From positions 434,001 to 498,000 of the forward strand of contig NZ_JAMBLR010000002.1 in NCBI RefSeq assembly GCF_023336935.1: a stretch of DNA of 64,000 bases, written 5' to 3'. The notes below the pieces were generated by a model. That model ran no database searches. It was not told the origin of the DNA and was given only the letters and a program-made list of their open reading frames with translations. Source of the DNA: Phascolarctobacterium sp. ET69 (GTDB taxonomy: Bacteria > Bacillota > Negativicutes > Acidaminococcales > Acidaminococcaceae). Shown here piece after piece: positions 17,990-28,519 of this stretch. The position numbers and the translations under genes are program-made. The number at the start of each line of letters is the position of its first letter. Within the stretch, counting starts at the first letter, position 1.

Positions 17990-18394
17990 ATGGCAAACTT
18001 TGATTTAACGCCGCTGGTAAAAGGCGGTGGTTATAAAGTTATTTTCCGCCTGTTTCTCTGGTCTGTACCATTGGTACTGATTTTGTTTGTATTTGGAAAC
18101 CATGATTTTGCCGTATCCTTTTTCAGGGGTGTGGTAATAGGTGTGATGGACACCGTTGTGATGTTCCACGGAATGAAACAGGCGCTTCCGTACGTTGGTA
18201 CACCGCGTAAGGGAGTAAAAATAATGCGGCGGTACAGATACTATCGCTTAGGCCTGGCGGGCAGCATTTTTGTGTTGATGTTAAGGATGAAATATCCGGT
18301 TTTCGGTGCGAGCCTGGGATTTCTTCTGATACATATATTTTTAATCATCAATTTATTATTTTTCGCGTACCGACTTAACAAGAAGGAAGCGTGA
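17990..18394 (+). CDS. atpI: ATP synthase subunit I
   Basis: A 134-residue membrane protein with four hydrophobic segments, matching the AtpI family that helps assemble the c-ring. It sits 8 bases after atpZ and just before atpB, the usual place for atpI. Sequence conservation in this family is weak, so position carries much of the call. Confidence 0.85.
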   Translation: MANFDLTPLVKGGGYKVIFRLFLWSVPLVLILFVFGNHDFAVSFFRGVVIGVMDTVVMFHGMKQALPYVGTPRKGVKIMRRYRYYRLGLAGSIFVLMLRMKYPVFGASLGFLLIHIFLIINLLFFAYRLNKKEA

Positions 18395-18412
18395 GGAAAG
18401 GAGTTGAAAAGG

Positions 18413-19135
18413 ATGGGAAATGAAGCAGCTGCTATGGCACAGGGAGCTGAACAGTCAGGTGAAATTATACATTATGCTGCAACTGAAATAGCACCAGGTA
18501 TTGTAATCAATATGCAGACAATGTATATGACTTGGATTGCGATGGCTATTGTATTTGTATTATTTTTCGTAGTCTCCCGCAACCCGAAGTTAGTTCCGAG
18601 CGGCTTGCAGAATGTGATGGAAATGGTTATCGATTTCCTTGATGGCATGATGAATCAGAACCTTGGTGAAAAGGGCCGTAAATATATGGCATCCTTTATT
18701 ATCACCCTGTTTATGTTCATCTTAATCAGCAACGAAATCGGTATGCTTCCGCAGATTGGTGTTCACTGGACTTCACCGACCAACGACATCAACACATGTT
18801 TTGCACTTTCGCTGTTAATTGCCCTTAGTGCCTACATTGTAGGTGTTGCAAGGCAGGGTCTCAAACATTTTAAACATTTTGTGCAACCTGCTCCTGGCTT
18901 TATTGTGTTGCATTTGCTGGATGCGGTTACCAAACCGTTGACTATGGCGCTTCGTCTTTTCGGTAACATTCTGGCAGGCGAAATTTTGCTCATAGTTCTT
19001 TACCAGTTATCTCCCTGGATTATTCCGGAGTTCTGGGTTATGTTCAGCTTGTTCATTGGCTTTGTCCAGGCTTTTATCTTCACGATTTTGGCATTGGGCA
19101 GCTATGCACTTGCGTTTTCTGACCATGAACACTGA
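18413..19135 (+). CDS. atpB: ATP synthase Fo subunit a
   Basis: A 240-residue membrane subunit forming the ion half-channels. The essential arginine is in MALRLFGNILAGE, on the helix facing the c-ring. The C-terminal helix SLFIGFVQAFIFTILALGSY is intact. The frame opens at a TTG (18404) directly after AAAGGAG; the ATG at 18413 has correct spacing. An acidic, alanine-rich N-terminal stretch precedes the first helix. Confidence 0.95.
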   Translation: MGNEAAAMAQGAEQSGEIIHYAATEIAPGIVINMQTMYMTWIAMAIVFVLFFVVSRNPKLVPSGLQNVMEMVIDFLDGMMNQNLGEKGRKYMASFIITLFMFILISNEIGMLPQIGVHWTSPTNDINTCFALSLLIALSAYIVGVARQGLKHFKHFVQPAPGFIVLHLLDAVTKPLTMALRLFGNILAGEILLIVLYQLSPWIIPEFWVMFSLFIGFVQAFIFTILALGSYALAFSDHEH

Positions 19136-19187
19136 TTTTAATTTTGAGAGAAAATTAAAAATTATTAATTTTGAAAGGATGAATTAA

Positions 19188-19439
19188 ATGTCTGAAACTG
19201 CAATTATTACGGCTGCATCTTTGATTGGTGCAGGTCTTGTTTGCCTTGGTGCTGCTACCGGTGCTGGTGTTGGTAACGGTAATATGTGCGGAAAATCTAT
19301 CGAATCTATGGCTCGTCAGCCGGAAGAAGCTGGTAAAATCTTTACCAACATGCTGGTTTGCGTAGGCCTTATTGAATCCATGCCTATCCTTTGCTACGTT
19401 ATAGCAATCGTTCTCGTATTTGCTAACCCTTTCATTTAA
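19188..19439 (+). CDS. atpE: ATP synthase Fo subunit c
   Basis: An 83-residue two-helix proteolipid that forms the rotor ring. The polar loop is ESMARQPE. The ion-binding carboxylate is the glutamate in CVGLIESMPILC, followed by serine. Helix 1 has an asparagine (GVGNGNMCGK) where sodium-translocating rings have glutamine. The Glu-Ser pair is compatible with Na+ binding, but the Thr and Tyr that complete the Ilyobacter sodium site are absent, so ion specificity is open. GAAAGGAT precedes the ATG. Confidence 0.95.
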   Translation: MSETAIITAASLIGAGLVCLGAATGAGVGNGNMCGKSIESMARQPEEAGKIFTNMLVCVGLIESMPILCYVIAIVLVFANPFI

Positions 19440-19485
19440 TAGCTTGATTTGTGATGTTGAACAAAAGTAAAAGGGAGGGTCATAA

Positions 19486-19965
19486 TTGATTGACTTTAAC
19501 GCAACTATAATTGCGCAGGTTCTGAACTTCTTGTTCCTCGTGTTTATACTTGCAAAATTTGCGTATAAACCCGTCATTAACATGATGGAAGACCGTAAGA
19601 ACAAAATCGCGAGCGACCTGGAAAACGCTGAATTGGCGAAAGCCGAAGCTGAAAAATTAAAAGCTGAATATGCTGCTCAGCTTGCTACTGTACGTCAGGA
19701 AGCACAGAGCATTATTGACAGCGCACGTAAAACTGCTCAGTCTGTACATGACAAGATTATTGCTGAAACCAAAGCAGAACAGGAACAGATTGTTGCTTCC
19801 GCTAAAGACGCAATTGCTCTTGAAAAACAGCAGGCTCTCGGCGAAGTACGTGCTCAGGTTATCAAACTTAGTTTGGTTGCTGCCGGTAAAATCCTGGAAC
19901 AGAAATTAAATTCTGCAGAAGATGAAAAATTGGCAGGTTCCGTTGTTGATAAAATAATGAAATAA
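19486..19965 (+). CDS. atpF: ATP synthase Fo subunit b
   Basis: A 159-residue stator stalk subunit: one N-terminal membrane helix (ATIIAQVLNFLFLVFILAKF) followed by a long charged helix for dimerisation. Length is normal and it does not extend into a delta domain, unlike the b-delta fusion of mycobacteria. The start is TTG at 19486, with AGGGAGGG before it. Confidence 0.94.
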   Translation: MIDFNATIIAQVLNFLFLVFILAKFAYKPVINMMEDRKNKIASDLENAELAKAEAEKLKAEYAAQLATVRQEAQSIIDSARKTAQSVHDKIIAETKAEQEQIVASAKDAIALEKQQALGEVRAQVIKLSLVAAGKILEQKLNSAEDEKLAGSVVDKIMK

Positions 19966-20057
19966 TATTGATTTGTGTTCCATAAAAGCCGGATTAAAGG
20001 GCTGTGCCTTCCTTTTGGGCATTGCTTGTACCGGCAGATTGAGGTGATTGATACAAT

Positions 20058-21890
20058 ATGAAGAATGAAGAAAATATTGCTTTGATAGAGCAAGAATTGT
20101 CCGATTTCAAAATTGACCGCAGTTCCATTAAAGAATTGCTGGAAGTCAAAGTTACTACTGCTAAAAAACTGACTTCTGCCGAGTATCAATCCATTTCTGC
20201 AATTCTTACCGAGAAACTGGGCAGCGAAATTTACATGAATAAAGTTGTTGACCCGGCTATCCTCGGCGGCATCATAGTACAAGTTGGCGATAAAGTATTC
20301 GATGCTTCCGCACTGCGTAAGCTGAGAAAAATGGAAGTTGTAATGGATGGCATTGACATTCATGAATACTCCCTGCAGGATACTGCCAAAATCTCCGATG
20401 CTATGGGCGCTAAGCTCGAGAATTACACAGTGGATGTAGACCTTGAAGAAGTCGGCATTGTTGAAAAAATCGGTGACGGCATTGCAACCGTTATCGGTAT
20501 GAAAAACGCTATGGCAGGCGAAATGGTTGAACTTCCGAACGGCGTAACCGGCATGGTACTTAACCTTGACCGTGAAAACGTCGGCGTTGTACTGCTTGGT
20601 GGCGATACCCTTGTTAAAGAAGGCGACATCGTACGCAGAACCGGACGCATTATGGAAGTTGGCGTAGGCGAAGGCCTCCTCGGCCGCGTTGTAAGCGCGC
20701 TGGGCGAACCTATCGACGGCAAAGGCAGCATTGCTTATGCTGAAAAACGCCCGATTGAATCTCCTGCACACGGCATTGCTGACCGTGAATCTGTAGATAC
20801 TCCGCTTCAGACCGGTATTAAATGTATCGACGCTCTCGTTCCTATCGGACGTGGCCAGCGCGAACTTATTATCGGCGACCGCGGCACCGGCAAAACTGCC
20901 GTTGCTGTTGATACCATCCTTAACCAGAAAGGCCAGAACGTAATCTGCATTTACGTTGCTATCGGCCAGAAGGCTTCTAACGTTGCCCGTATCGTTCGTA
21001 CTCTCGAACAGCACGGCGCAATGGAATACAGCATTGTTGTTGCAGCTACCGCAGCTGATTCTGCTCCTTTGCAGTATATCGCTCCGTATGCAGGTGTAAC
21101 AATGGCAGAATATTTCATGGACCAGGGCAAAGACGTTCTGTGCGTATACGACGACCTTTCCAAACACGCCGTTGCATACCGTGCAATGTCCCTGCTGCTC
21201 CGCCGTCCTCCTGGACGTGAAGCATATCCTGGCGACGTATTCTACTTACATTCCCGTCTTTTGGAACGTGCTGCAAAACTCAATAAAGAGCTTGGCAATG
21301 GTTCCATTACCGCACTGCCGGTTATCGAAACCCTGGCAGGCGACGTAGGCGGCTTTATTCCTACCAACGTAATTTCCATTACCGACGGACAAATCTTCCT
21401 GGAATCCGAATTGTTCTATGCAGGTATCCGTCCGGCTATCAACTCCGGCTTGTCCGTATCCCGTGTAGGCGGTGCAGCACAAATTAAAGCAATGAAATCC
21501 GTTGCCGGTACCCTGCGCCTTGACCTTGCACAATACCGCGAACTTGCTGCATTCTCCCAGTTCGCTTCTGACCTTGATAAAGCTACCAAGGCTCAGCTCG
21601 AACGTGGCCAGCGCCTGATGGAAATCATGAAGCAGGGCCAGTACCAGCCTCTGACTGTTGAGAAGGAAGTTATGTCGATTTACCTCGGTACCAAAGGTTA
21701 TCTTGACGACATCGATGTTAAAAAGATTACCCGTTTCGAGAAAGAATTCCTTGAATTTATGGACGCTGCTTACCCGCAGGTTGGCGAATCCATCCGTACC
21801 GAAAAGAAAATCACCGACGAAGCTGAAGCTACACTGAAAAAAGCTATAGAACAGTTTAAGGAAACTTTTCTTGCCAGTGAAGGCAGGTGA
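20058..21890 (+). CDS. atpA: ATP synthase F1 subunit alpha with an N-terminal delta (OSCP) C-domain fusion
   Basis: A 610-residue protein, about 100 residues longer than ordinary alpha (about 505). Residues 120-610 are a complete alpha: Walker A GDRGTGKT at 273-280, the [13 protein letters not shown] beta-barrel segment and the catalytic-interface SRVGGAAQ. Residues 30-95 match the C-terminal domain of delta/OSCP, with [29 protein letters not shown] and [11 protein letters not shown]. No separate atpH exists between atpF and this gene (92 bases). The glutamine usual in the alpha P-loop (GDRQTGKT) is glycine here. The start is the ATG at 20058, behind GAGGTG at a slightly long spacing. Confidence 0.93.
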   Translation: MKNEENIALIEQELSDFKIDRSSIKELLEVKVTTAKKLTSAEYQSISAILTEKLGSEIYMNKVVDPAILGGIIVQVGDKVFDASALRKLRKMEVVMDGIDIHEYSLQDTAKISDAMGAKLENYTVDVDLEEVGIVEKIGDGIATVIGMKNAMAGEMVELPNGVTGMVLNLDRENVGVVLLGGDTLVKEGDIVRRTGRIMEVGVGEGLLGRVVSALGEPIDGKGSIAYAEKRPIESPAHGIADRESVDTPLQTGIKCIDALVPIGRGQRELIIGDRGTGKTAVAVDTILNQKGQNVICIYVAIGQKASNVARIVRTLEQHGAMEYSIVVAATAADSAPLQYIAPYAGVTMAEYFMDQGKDVLCVYDDLSKHAVAYRAMSLLLRRPPGREAYPGDVFYLHSRLLERAAKLNKELGNGSITALPVIETLAGDVGGFIPTNVISITDGQIFLESELFYAGIRPAINSGLSVSRVGGAAQIKAMKSVAGTLRLDLAQYRELAAFSQFASDLDKATKAQLERGQRLMEIMKQGQYQPLTVEKEVMSIYLGTKGYLDDIDVKKITRFEKEFLEFMDAAYPQVGESIRTEKKITDEAEATLKKAIEQFKETFLASEGR

Positions 21891-21897
21891 TTGACTG

Positions 21898-22797
21898 ATG
21901 GCTACTGCACGTGAGATTCATCGCCACATGAAAAGTGTAAAGAACATTGGTCAAATCACTAAGGCGATGAAAATGGTTGCTGCGGCACGTCTGCGCAGAG
22001 CGCAGGAAAGAGCTGCCGCCAGCCGTCCGTATGCTATAAAAATTAAAGAGGTTTTGAGTAATATCGTTGGCGATAAAGGAACTTTGTCCGGACTGAACCC
22101 GAGAAAACATCCTTTAATTCAAAAACGCCCGGTAAAAAAGATTGGCTTTTTGGTAATGTGCTCCGATAAGGGCCTTGCAGGCGCTTACGGCAGCAATGTT
22201 TTAAAACATGCCATGGGGGAAATCTTAAAAGTAAAAGGCGAAGTGGTTATTATTACCTGCGGCCGCCGTGCCAGAGACTTTTTCAGACATCGTGGATTTA
22301 ATGTCATTCAGGCACACTTTGGTTTCTCCGACAAGCCTTCTTACAACAATGCTGTTGAAGTAGCATATGATGCAGCACAGCGTTTTGCCGATGAGCAGTT
22401 TGATGAATTGCGCATTGTATATACTTTGTTCAAATCCGCACTTTCGCAGACCCCGACCAATGAAACTGTTCTTCCGCTGGAACCTCCGGCAGATGAAGCA
22501 CCCAAAGGCGGCGAAGCACAGGTTAAAGCAAATACCCAGTATTTGTTCATGCCTGAAGCAGAAGAAATTCTGGCAGATTTGGCACCTCGTTATTTGGAAA
22601 CTGTTATTTATGCCGCACTCGTACAGTCCGCAGCGAGCGAACTCGGTTCCCGTATGACTGCTATGAGTTCCGCAACAGACAACGCAGCAAAGCTGGTTAA
22701 GAGCCTCGAGCTTAACTACAACAAAGCACGTCAGGCACTTATTACCCGCGAGCTGACCGAAATCTGCGGCGGCGCAGAAGCATTAAAACAGAACTGA
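21898..22797 (+). CDS. atpG: ATP synthase F1 subunit gamma
   Basis: A 299-residue central rotor shaft. The N-terminal helix contains REIHRHMKSVKNIGQITKAM. The C-terminal helix contains the conserved SRMTAMSSATDNAAKL and NKARQALITRELTEICGGA. A charged proline-rich stretch (residues 185-205) is an insertion within the globular part. It lies 7 bases after atpA. Confidence 0.96.
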   Translation: MATAREIHRHMKSVKNIGQITKAMKMVAAARLRRAQERAAASRPYAIKIKEVLSNIVGDKGTLSGLNPRKHPLIQKRPVKKIGFLVMCSDKGLAGAYGSNVLKHAMGEILKVKGEVVIITCGRRARDFFRHRGFNVIQAHFGFSDKPSYNNAVEVAYDAAQRFADEQFDELRIVYTLFKSALSQTPTNETVLPLEPPADEAPKGGEAQVKANTQYLFMPEAEEILADLAPRYLETVIYAALVQSAASELGSRMTAMSSATDNAAKLVKSLELNYNKARQALITRELTEICGGAEALKQN

Positions 22798-22816
22798 TGA
22801 TATATTAGTAAATTAG

Positions 22817-24244
<1,428 letters not shown>

Positions 24245-24248
24245 TTGC

Positions 24249-24677
24249 ATGGCAAATTTAATGCAATTGGAAATTGTAACCCCTGATAAATACTTCATTA
24301 AAAGAGACGATGTTGTATATGCTGGCTTTGAAGCTTTAGACGGCGGTTTTGGCGTATTTGCCAATCATATGCCTGCTATTGCAGCACTTAAAGACGCTCC
24401 TTTTAAATACAGGGACGCCAATAATGAAGAACATTTCATTTATTTATCGGGCGGCTTTGCTGAAATTGTAAAAAACAAAATTACAATTCTCAGCATTCAG
24501 GCTGAAGCAGCAGAGGACATTGACCTTGAACGCGCGCATGCGGCTTTGGAAAGAGCTGAAAACCGCATTGCCAACTTTACGGTTGATATTAACATTAAAA
24601 GAGCCGAAGCTGCCAAGGCAAGAGCTCTCGGCAGAATCAGGACAGTAGAACTTTCCATGGCTGCCAAAATGAGATAA
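24249..24677 (+). CDS. atpC: ATP synthase F1 subunit epsilon
   Basis: A 142-residue subunit: an N-terminal beta-sandwich (LEIVTPDKYFI, PFKYRDANNEEHFIYLSGGFAEI) and a C-terminal two-helix hairpin (residues 88-142) that can inhibit hydrolysis. It is the last gene of the operon and is followed by a strong terminator. Confidence 0.95.
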   Translation: MANLMQLEIVTPDKYFIKRDDVVYAGFEALDGGFGVFANHMPAIAALKDAPFKYRDANNEEHFIYLSGGFAEIVKNKITILSIQAEAAEDIDLERAHAALERAENRIANFTVDINIKRAEAAKARALGRIRTVELSMAAKMR

Positions 24678-24687
24678 GCTTAAACTT

Positions 24688-24721
24688 AAAACGCACCTCT
24701 TTACGGGGTGCGTTTTTTTTT
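24688..24721 (+). terminator. Terminator of the ATP synthase operon
   Basis: AAACGCACC (24688-24696) pairs with GGTGCGTTT (24707-24715), followed by a run of eight or more T. Confidence 0.92.
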
Positions 24722-24878
24722 GTTTAAACAAGATAACTTTATAAAAATAAGCTGAACAGTTTAAATCATTAAAAAGAAAGGCTTAAAATTGTGCCATTAC
24801 ACAAAATGTTTGCTTGTTTTATAGGCGTAGATAAGATAAAATATATTTATAATTTTATGCTTTTTTATGGAGGGCACA

Positions 24879-26816
24879 ATGAATAAAGACAAAGGACCTA
24901 AAAAGTCAATATATTATTATTATATGCTGGCACTGGCAATTTTGCTTTTGCTGAATACGGTAATTATACCGATGTTTTTCAGCCCCAAAGTGCAGGAAAT
25001 TTCGTACAGCAGCTTTTTGCAGATGGTGGACGAAGGCAAGGTAGACAAGGTAGAAATTACCAACAATAAAATTGCCGTACTTGCCAAAGACAGCGGCGAT
25101 AAGGAAATTTACGTTACCGGCAGGGTAGAAGACCCGCAGCTGGTAAACAGCCTGATGGAAAAGAAAGTTGAGTTTTCGCAGGTAATTCCGAAAGAACCAA
25201 GTTTGCTTGAAAATATTTTAACAAACTGGATTTTACCGATTTTTATTTTCTTTGCGCTGGGGCAGCTGTTTATGCGCTTTATGGCAGGGCGCATGGGCGG
25301 AGGCGGGCCGCTGAACCTTGGCAAGAGCAATGCCAAAGTTTATGTGGAGGCGCAGACCGGCATTACCTTTGCCAATGTAGCCGGGCAGGATGAAGCCAAA
25401 GAAGCCTTAATGGAGCTGGTAGATTTTCTGCATCATCCTGATAAATACAAAGCGATTGGCGCCAATATGCCTAAGGGCGCGCTTTTGGTAGGCCCTCCGG
25501 GCACCGGTAAAACTTTGCTGGCCCGTGCCGTTGCCGGCGAAGCGAAAGTGCCGTTTTTCAGCATCAGCGGCAGCGAATTTATTGAAATGTTTGTCGGCAT
25601 GGGCGCTGCCCGCGTGCGCGATTTGTTTAAACAGGCGCAGGAAAAAGCCCCGTGCATTATCTTTATCGATGAAATTGACGCCATAGGCAAAAAGCGCGAC
25701 AGCGGACGCTTTGGCGGCAATGATGAACGCGAGCAGACTTTAAACCAGCTGCTTTCGGAAATGGACGGCTTTGACGGCAGCAAAGGCATAGTAATTTTGG
25801 CTGCCACCAACAGGCCCGATTCGCTTGACAAAGCACTTTTGCGTCCCGGACGTTTTGACAGGCGCATACCGGTTGAACTGCCGGATTTACAGGGACGCGA
25901 AGCAATTTTGCGCGTACATGCCAAAAATATTAAAACCGAACCCGATATTGATTATAAGGCCATTGCGCGTGCAACAAGCGGCGCTTCCGGTGCCGAACTT
26001 GCCAATATCGTAAACGAAGCTGCGCTGCGTGCAGTGCGTATGCACCGCGACAGCGTAACGCAGAGCGATTTTGAGGAATCGGTAGAAGTTGTTATTGCCG
26101 GTTATCAGCGCAAGGGCGCGGTAATACCCAAAGAGCAAAAACGCATTGTTGCCTACCATGAAATCGGCCATGCTCTTGTTGCGGCACGGCAGAAAAATTC
26201 TGCGCCTGTGCATAAAATAACCATTGTTCCGCGTACCAGCGGCGCATTGGGTTACACCATGCAGGTTAGTGAGGACGACAATGTGCTGATGAGCAAGGAA
26301 GAACTGTTCAATAAAATTACCACGCTTACCGGCGGGCGCAGTGCGGAAGAAGTTATTTTTAAAAGCATTACCACAGGCGCCAGCAACGATATTGAACAGG
26401 CAACGCGCATTGCCCGCGCCATGGTCACACGCTTCGGCATGACTGATGAGTTTGACATGATGGCGACTGAAACCGTTACCAACGCATATCTGGGCGGCGA
26501 TACTTCGCTTGCCTGCTCGGAAACAACCTCCGGCAAGATTGACGCTAAAGTAATGGAAATTATTAAAGATGCCCATGCGAAAGCACGCGCAATTTTGGAA
26601 AACGATATCGAAAAGCTGCATGAGCTTTCGGCATATCTTTTGGAAAAAGAAACCATTACCGGCGAAGAATTTATGTATATTTTGGAACACGGCAGGCCGG
26701 AAACCAAAAACGAAACTGCCGGTGAAGTTATTGACACAACCGCAGCAGCGGTTGAGGAAAATGCAGAAGCTAAAGAACCTGCCGCACAGGCAGAAGAAAC
26801 AAGCACTGCGGAATAA
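24879..26816 (+). CDS. ftsH: ATP-dependent zinc metalloprotease FtsH
   Basis: A 645-residue membrane AAA+ protease that degrades misfolded membrane proteins and some regulators. It has two N-terminal membrane helices (about residues 15-35 and 110-130) around an extracytoplasmic domain. Walker A is GPPGTGKT, Walker B IIFIDEIDA, the pore loop FVGMGAARV, and the second region of homology ends RPGRFDRR. The zinc motif is HEIGH instead of the more common HEAGH, within the HExGH pattern. The C-terminal 40 residues are acidic and alanine-rich. The start is the ATG at 24879; the ATG at 24867 overlaps the ribosome site. Confidence 0.96.
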   Translation: MNKDKGPKKSIYYYYMLALAILLLLNTVIIPMFFSPKVQEISYSSFLQMVDEGKVDKVEITNNKIAVLAKDSGDKEIYVTGRVEDPQLVNSLMEKKVEFSQVIPKEPSLLENILTNWILPIFIFFALGQLFMRFMAGRMGGGGPLNLGKSNAKVYVEAQTGITFANVAGQDEAKEALMELVDFLHHPDKYKAIGANMPKGALLVGPPGTGKTLLARAVAGEAKVPFFSISGSEFIEMFVGMGAARVRDLFKQAQEKAPCIIFIDEIDAIGKKRDSGRFGGNDEREQTLNQLLSEMDGFDGSKGIVILAATNRPDSLDKALLRPGRFDRRIPVELPDLQGREAILRVHAKNIKTEPDIDYKAIARATSGASGAELANIVNEAALRAVRMHRDSVTQSDFEESVEVVIAGYQRKGAVIPKEQKRIVAYHEIGHALVAARQKNSAPVHKITIVPRTSGALGYTMQVSEDDNVLMSKEELFNKITTLTGGRSAEEVIFKSITTGASNDIEQATRIARAMVTRFGMTDEFDMMATETVTNAYLGGDTSLACSETTSGKIDAKVMEIIKDAHAKARAILENDIEKLHELSAYLLEKETITGEEFMYILEHGRPETKNETAGEVIDTTAAAVEENAEAKEPAAQAEETSTAE

Positions 26817-26844
26817 ATTATATTTATTGGATTGAGGTGAAGGT

Positions 26845-28101
26845 ATGGATCCGGCTATTGGCTGTTTGATCCTTTTGGGCGTAATGGCCCTGCTGTTTAT
26901 TACAGAATTGATTCCTTTGGCGGTAACCGCAATGGGCGGCGCCATAATTTGCGGCTTTTTAAACTTTATACCCGATAACGTTGTGTTTTCAGGGCTTTCG
27001 CACCCCACGGTAACGCTGTTTGCAGGGATGTTTGTTGTGGGCGCGGCAATGTTTCATACGGGGCTTGCGCACAGCATAGGCGTATTTATTGTTAAACGTG
27101 CCGGCAAAAGCCAGAAAAATTTAATGCTGTGCATTATGATTGTAGCAGCCGTGTTAAGCATGTGCCTTTCCAATACAGGTACGGCAGCGTGCCTTCTGCC
27201 CGTGGTTATGGGCATCTGCGCTGCTGCAAAAATGGCGCCTTCGCGCCAGCTGCTTCCGCTTGCTTATGCCGTTTGCAGCGGCGGCATGATAAGCCTTGTC
27301 GGTACGCCGCCTAATATTATTGTCAGCGGCGCGCTGAGCAATTTTGGCTACCGTCCGTTTGGCTTTTTTGAATTTGCCTGGGTTGGCGTGCCCCTTACGG
27401 TGCTGACCATACTTTATATGTATTTGGCCGGGCGCAGGCTGCTGCCGGAAGGCGGGGAAGTGCCTGAAAAATTTCTGGCTGAGCTTGACCCCATGCAGCA
27501 CAATGTGCCGAAGCAGGTAATTGCAGGCTGTATTTTGCTTGGCTGCATAATTGTTATGTGCCTTGATTTACAAAAAATAACCATTGAAATGGCTGCCGTT
27601 ATCGGCGCGCTGGTATGTGTGCTTACAGGCTGCCTTACGGAAAAACAGGCTTATCATTCTATAGAATGGAGTACAATTTTTCTGTTTGCAGGCATGATGC
27701 CCGTATCTCATGCGCTTTACAACACCGGCGCGGCAGAACTTTTGGCTCGCTGGATACTGGAAGCGCTTGGCACGCCTTCGCCGCTTGTAATAACTTCACT
27801 GCTGTTTGCAGTAACGGCGCTCCTCACTCAGTTTATGAGCAATTCCGCTTCGGCGGCTCTCATTGCCCCGATAGGCATTGTAATTGCACAGAAGCTTGGC
27901 ATTTCGCCCTATCCGCTTTTAATGGTAATTGCGGTGGCATCTTCCTGCGCTTATGCAACACCAATCGGCACGCCGCCGTGTACACTTATGGTTGGCCCGG
28001 GTAACTACCGCTTTGTGGATTATATTAAAGCGGGCCTGCCGCTGATATTGTTATGTTTTGCTGCCACGGTAATTATTGTGCCGTTGGTTTGGCCTTTTTA
28101 A
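26845..28101 (+). CDS. SLC13/DASS-family anion transporter
   Basis: A 418-residue membrane transporter with about 11 hydrophobic segments. Two related signature stretches, SNTGTAACLLP and SNSASAALIAP, match the paired Ser-Asn-(Thr/Ser) motifs that form the sodium and carboxylate sites in DASS (VcINDY-like) carriers. VGTPPNII and IGTPPCTLM are also typical. A sodium-coupled dicarboxylate such as succinate is plausible but not proven. GAGGTGAAGG precedes the ATG. csoR follows after 34 bases. Confidence 0.88.
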   Translation: MDPAIGCLILLGVMALLFITELIPLAVTAMGGAIICGFLNFIPDNVVFSGLSHPTVTLFAGMFVVGAAMFHTGLAHSIGVFIVKRAGKSQKNLMLCIMIVAAVLSMCLSNTGTAACLLPVVMGICAAAKMAPSRQLLPLAYAVCSGGMISLVGTPPNIIVSGALSNFGYRPFGFFEFAWVGVPLTVLTILYMYLAGRRLLPEGGEVPEKFLAELDPMQHNVPKQVIAGCILLGCIIVMCLDLQKITIEMAAVIGALVCVLTGCLTEKQAYHSIEWSTIFLFAGMMPVSHALYNTGAAELLARWILEALGTPSPLVITSLLFAVTALLTQFMSNSASAALIAPIGIVIAQKLGISPYPLLMVIAVASSCAYATPIGTPPCTLMVGPGNYRFVDYIKAGLPLILLCFAATVIIVPLVWPF

Positions 28102-28135
28102 AACTGGCGTCTGACGCCCTGATGGGAGGTATTAG

Positions 28136-28411
28136 ATGAGACAATGTATGGATGCTGACAATCTGCACCGCCGCCTGAAAAAAATTATCGGCCAGGTGCA
28201 GGCTATTGACAGAATGGTTGACGAAGATGTGGCCTGCGAGGACATTCTTATGCAGATTAACGCCGCCAAATCGGCACTGCACCGCGTAGGGCAGGTTGTA
28301 CTGGAAGGGCATATTCAGCACTGCGTGCGCGACGGCATTGAACACGGCGACGCCGAAAAAACCATTCAAAACTTTACCAAAGCAGTTGAGCGTTTTGCCA
28401 ATATGGCCTGA
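28136..28411 (+). CDS. csoR: CsoR-family metal-responsive repressor
   Basis: A 91-residue all-helical DUF156 protein. The ligand set Cys34, His59, Cys63 has exactly the spacing of the Cu(I) ligands Cys36, His61, Cys65 of Mycobacterium tuberculosis CsoR, which favours copper over the nickel or formaldehyde sensors of the family. It probably represses the P-type ATPase 500 bases downstream, whose promoter holds a CsoR-type operator (28897-28914). It sits at the end of the ftsH/SLC13 gene group and has GGGAGG before its ATG. Confidence 0.9.
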   Translation: MRQCMDADNLHRRLKKIIGQVQAIDRMVDEDVACEDILMQINAAKSALHRVGQVVLEGHIQHCVRDGIEHGDAEKTIQNFTKAVERFANMA

Positions 28412-28440
28412 CGCATTAGTTATATAAGCAGTAACCGCTG

Positions 28441-28475
28441 AACGCAAATACATTATGTGTTTGCGTTATTTTTTT
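28441..28475 (+). terminator. Terminator of csoR
   Basis: AACGCAAA (28441-28448) pairs with TTTGCGTT (28460-28467), followed by ATTTTTTT. Confidence 0.82.
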
Positions 28476-28485
28476 GCATAAAAAA

Positions 28486-28507
28486 AGCCCCCGCTTAAAG
28501 CGGAGGC
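28486..28507 (-). terminator. Terminator of the small membrane protein gene
   Basis: On the minus strand the hairpin GCCTCCGCT/AGCGGGGGC is followed by seven T. It lies just beyond the stop codon of the 58-residue protein at 28520. Confidence 0.8.
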
Positions 28508-28519
28508 CAGAGAACGGAG

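Noticed and set aside
19966-20057. Possible remnant of the delta N-terminal domain between atpF and atpA
   Set aside because: The 92 bases contain stops in all plus frames and no stretch resembling the delta six-helix domain, so the domain is absent rather than split off.
19854-21167. 437-codon open frame on the minus strand across atpF and atpA
   Set aside because: It spans two real genes in antisense, with no family features and no ribosome site.
26142-26170. FtsH zinc motif HEIGH read as a defect
   Set aside because: The pattern HExGH tolerates Ala or Ile at this place and the catalytic Glu and both His are present, so it is a normal variant.
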